Below, one piece after another: positions 20,944 to 29,217 of a DNA stretch of 35,062 nt. Position 1 is the stretch's first letter; every line of letters begins with the position of its first letter. Source of the DNA: Emmonsiellopsis sp. PD_33 (Eukaryota > Ascomycota > Eurotiomycetes > Onygenales > Ajellomycetaceae). The notes beneath the pieces are model-generated. The model was not told the DNA's origin. It saw only the letters and a program-made list of their open reading frames with translations, and searched no databases. Where the stretch lies: the NCBI GenBank assembly GCA_032988165.1, contig JANTQF010000365.1, positions 1 through 35,062 of the forward strand, given 5' to 3'. The translations under genes and the position numbers were made by a program.

Positions 20944-22396
20944 ATGGCAGAAAAGAAAAACGTTGCCCTGGTTTTCGGAGCAAGTGGGATCTCAGGATGG
21001 GCAGTGTCCAAGAATCTGCTCTCCTATCCTTCATCCCGCACGTTTACACGCATTATCGCCCTTACGTATCGCCAAAATTCGCTCGACGGAGGTACATTTT
21101 CCCAGGATCCCAGACTTGAGATATACTCTGGGATCAATCTACGCGGAGAGCTTAATGAGGTCAAGAAGGGCATCCAGCAGAGGATACCAGAAGTTGAAGA
21201 GGTCACGCATGTTTACTATTGTGGTGGGTTAGCCAGTTCGATATTTTTCTCCTGAGCATTCTGAATTATTGAATTGATTCTGAGCGAAACAGCTTATTCG
21301 AATGCGACGGTGTACGGAGAAAGCGTCATGGAAATCAAAACCATAAATTCAGGCATGACATACAACGCAGTGCATGCCATTGATTACCTATGTCCAAATC
21401 TCAAGTTTTGCGTCATTCAGACAGGGACAAATGTGAGAAATCTTCGTCCATTTTCCAACCTTGTTGGCATTTGTCTTTGGTCATCCCTGATAAAGGTCGA
21501 TTTCTAAGCACTGATGGTATTTAGCACTATGGAGTTGCCGTATTCCAACATATGGACAAAATTCACCTTGCGCCGCCGCTAAGGGAGGAGGCCCCCCGTA
21601 TTCCACCGCCATACGGAGATGAAATTTTCTACTATGATCAGGTGGACCTGGTCAAAAAAGCGGCAAAGGGGAAGTCATGGAGATGGTGCGAAGTTCGCCC
21701 GGATCAAATTGTCGGTATGTTCAGCTATTTTAACCCTCTGAAACCCACAAATACACCCATCCTCGTTTTATCTTGCTGAATACACTCGTATGTATAGGCT
21801 TCGTCCCAAACACAGCTGGGATGACATTTGTCGAACCCATAGCCCTCTACCTCTCCCTTTACCGCTTCGTCAACGGCCGCGGCGCAAGCGTTAGCTTTCC
21901 TGGCACCCAAAGGAATTTCACATACACATTCACAGACTCATCCCAGGACATCATCAGCAAAGCTGAGATCTATCTCTCAACCACGAAGCCGGACCAAGCT
22001 CACGGTGAAGCCTTCAATATCGCCGACACCGCCACACCAGGAGCCTGGTCTATCAAGTGGCCTATTCTTGCCGAATACTTTGGCCTCGTGGGCACTGGCC
22101 CGGGGCGGGATGAATGGGGGGATATTGATGTGTGGTGGAATGAGCACCAGGGAGATTATAGGAGGATGTGTGAGGAATATAAGCTCCGGGGAAAGGAGAT
22201 TCTACCGGCCACGTGGATGTTTGCGAAGATTGGATTTACATGGCTTGATCGTGATAGGGAAATGAGTTTAGATAAGATTCGGGATGTGGGGTTTATGGAG
22301 GAGTTGCCTGTTGGTCAGGGGTACCAGGTTGCTTGTGAGAGGATGGCGGAGGCGGGGATTATCCCGTCAAGCAAAGTTTTGCGGTTCGGTGCGTGA
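20944..22396 (+). CDS. PRISE-type NADPH-dependent enone reductase-like protein
   Basis: PRISE enzymes (plant progesterone 5-beta-reductase and iridoid synthase relatives) reduce activated C=C bonds with NADPH; fungal members are mostly uncharacterised. Four exons, 20944-21223, 21293-21432, 21525-21714 and 21798-22396, give 402 residues with closed phases at each junction. The N-terminal loop VFGASGISGW holds Gly12, Gly15 and Gly18. The family signature IFYYDQVDLV (Tyr176/Tyr177) is followed by WCEVRPDQIVG and a C-terminal NIADTATPGAWSIKWP block. The residue that is a catalytic Lys in plant enzymes (TGxKHY) reads Asn140 here (TGTN-HY), at the exon 2/3 junction. No signal peptide is seen, so it is cytosolic. 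The first in-frame ATG was taken as start. The substrate cannot be inferred. Confidence 0.92.
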
Positions 22397-22903
22397 GTTG
22401 AAATATGTAGTGAAGGCATTGGGTTTCAAACCGTATTAGACTCATTGGAAGTATATACTTCAAGCCACAATTAGGTAGTTAACTATCTTCTAGGATTACC
22501 CGTTTTTCCATTTCCCACGCGAATGACGTCGACCAAGTTTGATCCCCGCATTATACCCCTCGCCAAGATCAGGATACGAAACAAGTCTAGAAGAATACAA
22601 CCCTATGTTCGTATTCTGCGCAAGTTATGAGGCTCATGACGTTCAAAGGGCGTCCGTCCCATTCCAACTCTTAGGCCTCAAGCTGATAACAGCTTGGTTG
22701 CTGGACAACCATTATTAATCGAGGACCCTCCGCTGTCAAGAGCCTTCATCGACTTAAAACTACTTATACTCCAGTTATCCCTAAACTTCAAACCTCCAAC
22801 AGAGACAAAAGAAGGAGAAAAAAAAGGGAACCCTCATCAAACCACCCTGTCTCCCCAAAATATACATACCCCTCAAGGCATCACAACATCAACAACCACA
22901 ACC
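22397..22903. promoter_or_regulatory. Intergenic region upstream of the GFA-family gene
   Basis: This 507 bp lies between two plus-strand genes. The first half should hold the 3' UTR of the PRISE gene. The last 100 bp is A/C-rich and reads as a typical untranslated leader ending in CACAACC before the ATG. The in-frame extension to 22694 contains no ATG and is not coding-like. Confidence 0.5.
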
Positions 22904-23380
22904 ATGTCCACCAACCCCCCCATCCTCCTAACCGGCAGCTGCGCCTGCAAACACATCCAATACACCTCCACCTCCCTCCCCCTCTCCATGTCCCACTGCC
23001 TCTGCACCACCTGCCGCAAATCCAGCGGCGGGCCCTTCCAAACCTACGCCCGCTTCCCCTCCTCCGCCATAACCTGGCTCAACAACCGCACCCCAAAGTA
23101 CTTCCGCTCCAGCAGCTTCGCCCAACGCGCGTTTTGCGACCAGTGCGGCTCCAGCTTGGTGTTCGCGGTTGATGGGAGGGAGGGGGTTATTTCGTTGGCG
23201 GCGGGTTCGATTGATGATCGGGATGTGAAGTTGGAGGTGGGCGAGGAGTTGGTCAAGGCGGATAGGTACTATTGGGTGAGGGAGTGTCCGGTGTGGTATG
23301 GGGTGCCGGAGGATGGGTTGGTGAAGCATGAGACGGATCCGGATCTGGATGGGCCGGTTGATACTGGGAAGGCGGAGTAG
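22904..23380 (+). CDS. GFA/CENP-V family zinc-binding protein
   Basis: Proteins of the glutathione-dependent formaldehyde-activating (GFA) family bind zinc in a small beta fold; the name comes from one bacterial member and most fungal members have no known substrate. This intronless gene encodes 158 residues, the usual single-domain length. Zinc ligands are visible as CxC (Cys13, Cys15), CLCTTC (Cys32, Cys34, Cys37) and FCDQC (Cys78, Cys81). HCLCTTCRKSSGG and the closing SLAAGSIDD are family signatures. The start is the first ATG in the frame and has a good A/C-rich context. The coding strand is strongly C-rich in the first half and G-rich in the second. The formaldehyde role should not be assumed. 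Confidence 0.92.
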   Translation: MSTNPPILLTGSCACKHIQYTSTSLPLSMSHCLCTTCRKSSGGPFQTYARFPSSAITWLNNRTPKYFRSSSFAQRAFCDQCGSSLVFAVDGREGVISLAAGSIDDRDVKLEVGEELVKADRYYWVRECPVWYGVPEDGLVKHETDPDLDGPVDTGKAE

Positions 23381-24510
23381 TCTGGATGAAGCAGGGAAGA
23401 ATAGGGGGTGGAGGGGTGTAGGAGATGGGATATTCGGATGGATATGTAAAGTTGATATCAAGAGTTAGGGGAAGTTACTGGACTATGGGTCGAGTCTTTA
23501 ATAAAAGACTAAATTGTGTTATCTTTGCTGGTGTTAAGCTCTGAAATGGTTTTATTGTGTAGAGACACCTCATGATACTGTGTTTCTACACAAGCCATCG
23601 GATAGGGAATGTACGATCCAAGGGTATATGAATATGGCCATATTTTCCCAAGGTTATCTGATCCCTCACCCCCCTGCAGTAGGGAGGCTCAAGATTGATT
23701 AGGGCAAACCCGCCTCATGTGATCTTTAAGGGGCATCAACCTCCAGGAACAGAACACTTCAGGATAAACAAACATCATCCCACACACAACAAAGATTTAC
23801 TTGCTAAATCTTTTCCATCTATTTCCCTTACACTTCCTGTGTTGTTCCCTTCTCTTCTTCAGTGCTTTTTATATCTCACACTCCTTTCTCTCCTTATATC
23901 TTGCATCACTGCATGTCACTGTCTGTTCTTCCCATCTCGTCGACGCATCCAGCATATCTGAACAGCACACCAAAGACACAAAGTCAGTCCCATTACAGTC
24001 TCTCAATACCCAGAGTCAGCCTGATACCTCCGGCTTAGAACTGAGTACTCCAGAGGTCGTTTCCATCTTTCGACAGATTGCTTGTGTCCAATAGCTTGTG
24101 GGGATTAACTGTGGCCCCATCGATAGCATTCGCGAAGCCGCCAGTATCTGAGCACTTCATTTCGTCTTGTGCAATTTTCCCGAGAAGAAAAGCTTCTTTT
24201 CGATTTCCTTTGCTTCCTTAAACCAAAGCCCACAGGAATCGTTTCCAAAAATCCCAAGGATTGGCCCATCTGTTTCTTGATATAGCCTCCATCGTTCAGA
24301 CAGGACCTCAAGCCACTGGGGAATTTTCTTGATTCTCTGCAAAAGAACCACTGGTTCTCAAGTCTCTCTTATACCCGCAGCAAGGAAGTGCCCTGACGCA
24401 GGTTTCCATTTACGGTTTTGCATCCAAGACGCACATAACCCAGAGGAGATCTCAACGTTTCATCTTCACAATCAACTTGCAAAGGAACCTAGATCGGATT
24501 AGATACAAAC
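23381..24510. promoter_or_regulatory. Intergenic region and long leader of the CCCH gene
   Basis: This 1.13 kb region begins with the 3' UTR of the GFA gene and ends with the promoter and leader of the zinc-finger gene. From about 23800 it is pyrimidine-rich (TTCTCTTCTTC-like), a common feature at fungal transcription starts, which suggests an mRNA leader of several hundred bases. The short frames here look untranslated. Confidence 0.45.
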
Positions 24511-26442
24511 ATGGCAGACCCATTTCTGCATCATGATCCCCTCGATAGGCAGGATAGCCCAGGACCCATACCAGAAGAGTACTCTCAGCGCCCGCAAGAG
24601 AGCCAGAGAGCAACAGGACCAGCCAGAACATATGGGTCACAATCTTCGATTGCTCCACATAACCACACCCTAGCTGAAAGCCAGCCTCTTGACTTGCGAG
24701 TCAGAGCGCAGCCGTATCTCTCCGTCAGACAGCCAAATCCATTGCTCTCGTTGCAGCGTGCCGCCACTGCGCCATCCTCCGTAGCAGCACAGACACCTGC
24801 TGGCCCTAGGCCAATCCAAGCAATGACGAGCAGAAGAGTCCCATTTCCTCTACCTCAACAGGCGATAAACCAGTACCGGCAGCCTGCCGCTCTTCCACAA
24901 CAAAGACCAAGGATACACAACCCACATAACAATGGAAACCAGTTTGTAGCAGGACATTCAGCACAGAGAGATGCAGGCAGTGCGCATCAAGCATGTGTGT
25001 CTCAAGCTTACCCATACTATCCTGCTCAAGGCAGCTCTTCGCTATCCGAGTCCCATGGACACCAGAACATGACACCATACAATGCTGCACAGATTGCCAG
25101 ATCCCAAAGTGTTCCACATATTCCCACTCAGGGCAGACCAAGGACAGCCACACCTACTGCTAAAGGGGGCAAGCCATCAGTGAAGCATCTGACCTGCTGG
25201 TGGTGGAATGAAAAGGGGCAATGCCGATATTCAGAGAAAAACTGTCTTTATGCACATAGAGAAACTGGAAAAATTGCTGATGCACCGAGACAAGTGCGGC
25301 CTGGAGGTAAGCCATGAAGCCCTACAGTGCTGTGCAACGAGTTTGAAACCCCCCTCTTCTGCGCTAGTTCCAAAGCAGTATGGAATGATTCATTTAACAT
25401 GCAATATAGAGTCGCATGTTATTTGTTTCCATGGGAACAATTCATTTGGCCTCTAAACTGTGACCTGACCATACTACTAGTACTTTAAGACTAGCATGGC
25501 AGAGGGGGGTTTCAAACTCTTTACATGGCACTGTAGACTGCTCCTTCCACACACACAAACACACACTCCTTCTCCTTCTTGTTTGTTTTCAAAATACAAA
25601 ACCTTTCCTCTTCTTCTTCCTCTTCCTCCACCACAACACAACCTCCACCTTATCATTATATGTTTCTTTCACCCTGTCGTCCTCCTATCACGACCTCATC
25701 AACCTCGCTGAGGAGATAGCAGCTCCTCGATCCCATATACTCTGCTGGATATAAAAGCTCTGATGCTTATTCAAGCATGAGATGCAGGGGGAGGTCAATA
25801 CCCTTTTCTATCATCACCTCAACGTTCCTCCCCACCTCTTCCCACTGCAAAGCACTCCACTCGAGCTGTTGAGTAATCCACGCTGACTTAAATTTCCTAA
25901 CAGAGCCCCCTGTGGCGGGGAAAAGCCTGGAGAAGGCGCTGCAGGAGGCAGCGGGCGAGAGGGCCCTGCAAGGGCGTGAGAGGGAGATGGGCAGTAAGTC
26001 ATTCCAATTTTCTTTATCCCCCCTTGCCCCAGTTCAAAGGCGTCGAAAGGAGCCTCTCACTCACCCCATACGCCCCCATGACATCTTCTCCATCCCGTGT
26101 TCCTGCCCATCGTGATTCCATAACTTCAATCCTCCATTTCACCCACAGTCCAGCTAACCTGATATCTCCCCCCCCTTCCCCAACTGCACAGCCCTCTCAG
26201 CCCAAAACGCCGCCCTCCGAGAGGCGTGTGCTGCCCTGGCAACGACAACTGCACGCTGCCTCTCAGTATCCTCCACTCTCCGGCAGTCGCTTGTTCGGCA
26301 CGCTGGAGATGTGGGGGATACTGACCGGGCGCGGATGGTAGAGTGGAACGTGAAGGTGGAGATGGAGCGGGTGGAGCAGTTGTTGTTGGGGGTGGGGTTG
26401 GACGGTGTGATGGAGGAGTGTAGGAAGGGGATGAGGGGGTAG
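24511..26442 (+). CDS. CCCH-type zinc-finger protein with C-terminal coiled coil
   Basis: Three exons, 24511-25306, 25904-25993 and 26192-26442, give 378 residues. The N-terminal 220 residues are disordered and rich in Q, P, S and H. A zinc finger follows: Cys229, Cys238, Cys245 and His249 (C-x8-C-x6-C-x3-H), reading CWWWNEKGQC...CLYAH. Such fingers usually bind RNA; this fungal family has no established function that I know of. The exon 1/2 junction gives APRQVRPG-EPPVAGKSLEKAL, which follows the pattern I recall for fungal relatives and is the main support for the join. The last exon encodes a probable coiled coil (AQNAALREAC... to the stop). The second exon is only 30 codons and the introns are 597 and 198 bp, both long for this genome. 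An alternative is that the ORF ends at 25317 by reading into intron 1. Confidence 0.82.
25307..25903 (+). other. 597-bp intron of the CCCH gene
   Basis: GTAAGC donor and CTGAC...AACAG acceptor bound this intron, six to ten times longer than most others in the window. It contains a CA-repeat (about 25548-25568), a long CT-rich tract to about 25700 and TATAAAAG at 25750-25757: the order of elements expected of a fungal promoter. No coding exon could be fitted inside. Confidence 0.7.
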
Positions 26443-26772
26443 GGGACGGAGGCGGAGGGGAAGGGGAAGGGGAAGGGGCGTTGGCTTGGTGACCTTGTCG
26501 TTCTTTTGCTTTTATTTTTTGTCACTTCGTTGTGTTTGGTGTTTTGCTGGCGCTTAGTGTTGGAGTATTTGGAAAGGGGAAAGGGGAATGGTATAATATA
26601 ATTCATTTGAAACGGAATAAGCAATCTCACCGCGAGAACAACGTAATAGTAGTGATGATCGTGTATCAATCGAGACATAAGAACAAAACGCAAAACCCAC
26701 CGCGTAGGAATCAAGAGCAACTAAAAACAAGTTAGGAATAAGATCTCGTCATAATCTACAATCGTGCCATCC
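26443..26772. other. Convergent 3' region between the CCCH gene and VPS17
   Basis: This 330 bp serves the 3' ends of both genes. It starts G-rich on the plus strand, with four GGGG runs (26457-26478), then turns AT-rich. A T-rich stretch near 26500-26520 could be part of a termination signal. Confidence 0.5.
26457..26478 (+). repeat. (GGGGAA)n repeat with G-quadruplex pattern
   Basis: Four GGGG runs separated by AA occur 15 bp after the CCCH stop codon, on the sense strand, so they would be in its 3' UTR. The pattern satisfies the common G-quadruplex rule. Confidence 0.8.
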
Positions 26773-28637
26773 TTAAAATGTACTCGTGGCCAAACGACTG
26801 GCCGCATTCTTCGCATCGACTCGGTCATCGTCTTCCTCTTCAGGCAATGCACCAATCAATCCTGACCCGCTCAGCCCCCGGCTCCGTCCCTTGGCAGATC
26901 CACCACCATTCATTTCATCGTCCTCATCCTCGCGCACCGGCGAGACAAAGCTACCACTAATACTCCTGCTCAGACTGTCCCCACGTCGTGGCACGCCGCT
27001 CCAAGCATCGCCCTTGGGCCCCTGGCTAGCAGCCATGCTTGCACGGCGAGCAGCGGGATGGGACTCACGACCCAACCGGCTCAGGCCACCAGAGGCATCG
27101 ATGGCACGGATATCCGGGCGGACGCTTTCAAGTGTGCTTAGCGTGCGGCGTTCAGCTTCTATCTGGCGTAGGGTATATTCACGGATGCTGAGGAGGAGGT
27201 CCGAGGCGGTGCGGTTGAACCAGCGGCGTTTCTCCTGGAGGAGGTTGGTTGTTACGCGTTGGGTCTTTTTGGTGAGATAGTCCTCATGCTCCTGGGCGGC
27301 TTCGAGCGCGTTGATGGCTTCGTCGACTTTATCGGGGCGCACTGAGGTGCTGCCTTTTAATCTGTCTGCCGCGGCGCGTTTGCTGCGGGCGGCTTGTTGG
27401 GCTTGTAATAGTTCACGGAGGAGGATGTGGCGATTTGTCAGTGTCTCTTTGACGATGAAGGCGTCGGAGGAGTGGTAGTTTAGAGGGTCCTCGAGGGTAG
27501 TAGCTTCGGCTGTCCCTTGAGCCGCATGGTAGTCTCCGGTGGTTTGGATGATTTTCCCAAGTTTGCGGTATGCGTTGGCGAGGCCCGGGTGGGTTTCCTG
27601 GACGTGCATTTGGCCCAGTCGAACGCCAAGGTCGGATTCTGCGAGTGCCAGTCCTATATGTACTCATTAGATATTGTAGCTAAACCGAAGAAATATGGAA
27701 CATACCTCTTCTTGCTTTCACAACGCGATCAACCTTTTGCCCGGTATCCATGGTACCCAAATAAAATAGCTTAACAACAGGACGAGCATCTTGTAGCTCA
27801 GGGGTATCATCCGGCGGCGGAGCAAATTGTTTCAAGACCTTTCTTCGGACTCCAGTCGCAGGCTGCTTCATTCTAACAACGGGGGAATACCCGAAATCAC
27901 TTTCTACAAAAAGCACCATCTCATCATCCTGCATTAGGACATCGTTCGCGCAGACATAGTTGAGCCACCTCTGCATTGATGCCTTCACCCTAATCTCATC
28001 CTCGTCGGTTCCAGCACCGGCAGGTGTCAAGGGCGCAGGGACAGCTGGGACGATTGCTTCCGGGTTTGAGGATATCAAATGATCGGCAAGTTTGACGAAC
28101 TCGGAATGGGTTCGACGGACATCTCGGAATTGGGTGGTGCGGAATTTGGGTATATTAGTCTATAGCGGCCGCGCGAGGCTGTCAGCATCTTGCTCATAGA
28201 TTGCTAGCGCCAGGTTCGGGCAGGAACAGGCATACGTGAACATCAAATCGCAAAACAGGATCTTTCTTCCCAGTCCTTTCTAGAGCCGTAATCTTAGCCT
28301 GTAACTTATATTGAGGATGCTGTCTGGCTTTAGCTCTCGCTCCGGTTTGGTATCGAGCGGATACTTGGGCACGATGAGGGCCCTGGTCTGTTTGTGCCTG
28401 TGGACGTTCTGCGTCTTGGATCCGGGCGCCCTGAAGCCTTTCAGATATGTCCTGTGTATGCCCTTCTTCGCCGTGTTGCGGTTCATGGTCGGCACCGTAT
28501 GGCGAGTGCTGAGGCGGCAACGGCGATGGCGGAACATCAGATGCGGGGAACGTCCTATCAGCTCGAGGAGATGACGAGCCCCATGGGGACGAGTCGACCG
28601 GATGATCTGGATCGTGCGGAAGGGATGAATAGTCCAT
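26773..28637 (-). CDS. VPS17: Vacuolar protein sorting protein Vps17 (retromer SNX-BAR)
   Basis: Vps17 pairs with Vps5 to form the membrane-bending SNX-BAR dimer of retromer, which recycles sorting receptors from endosomes to the Golgi. Three exons, 28637-28236, 28159-27706 and 27653-26773 (introns 76 and 52 bp), give 578 residues. Residues 1-100 are disordered. The PX domain spans about 105-225, split by intron 1 (RFDVH-TNIPKFRT). A BAR-type helical region follows from about 290 to 510 (ESDLGVRLGQMHVQETHPGLANAYRKLG; EKRRWFNRTASDLL). The C-terminal tail is serine- and acid-rich and ends NAASRLATSTF, as in other filamentous fungi as I recall. All phases close. It shares a 580-bp divergent promoter with MEF2. 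Confidence 0.95.
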
Positions 28638-29217
28638 GGTCGTAAGATTTGTCGTAATTATATTTCGGATAGAATATCAATGGCAAACAATGGTGGCTGC
28701 ATGGTCAAAGGGTGTGAGATTGGACCATCCATAGGCAGCGAGATGGAGTTGGCCATACCTGGTTATTGGCCGAACTCTGCGGCCGGCCAGTTCCAAAATC
28801 CCCGCCCAAATGAATAGCGAATCGCGGCAATGAAGTCGTAACAACTCGTAAACATAGAAACCGGCGGACTTCGAAGATTTCAAGAGCCCGGGGATGGCAT
28901 CTGGATGTAGTTGGCACAACGGCCAAGATGATGCGGTGTCGTTGGGCGGTTGCGGGCGGCGCTAAATTAGCGCGCTTGCCGATGGCCCTCGCGGCTGTTT
29001 TCAACGTGCGCGGATAATTTTTGGACAGAACCAACCCAACTTCATACAGGCGGTCTGGCTTGCTATCACCCACTCGTTTTCGTCTGGTCTGGCTATTTTT
29101 ATGTTCCGGTCGATTGTATAGAGTAATCCGCTTGTCTCCGCTGCTCCAATGCCGAATTGATATCCATTGAGATTTTTCTCGCGCGCCATCGCCTTTGCTT
29201 GATACCGAGAACCCAAA
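28638..29217. promoter_or_regulatory. Bidirectional promoter of VPS17 and MEF2
   Basis: The start codons of two divergent housekeeping genes are 580 bp apart. A perfect 15-bp palindrome (28959-28973) lies near the middle, 322 bp from the VPS17 start and 245 bp from the MEF2 start. On the MEF2 side two very short upstream ORFs precede the start: ATG at 29101 (6 codons and stop) and ATG at 29149 (3 codons and stop). Confidence 0.6.
28959..28973. promoter_or_regulatory. Perfect 15-bp palindrome GCGCTAAATTAGCGC
   Basis: Seven-base arms, GCGCTAA and TTAGCGC, flank one central A. The position midway in a divergent promoter suggests a site for a dimeric regulator, but this is inference. GCGCTAAAT also occurs in the THO2 promoter at 17453-17461. 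Confidence 0.5.

Noticed and set aside
17853..22396. The two divergent Rossmann enzymes as part of a secondary-metabolite cluster
   Set aside because: No polyketide synthase, NRPS, terpene synthase, P450, transporter or cluster regulator is nearby; neighbours are housekeeping genes.
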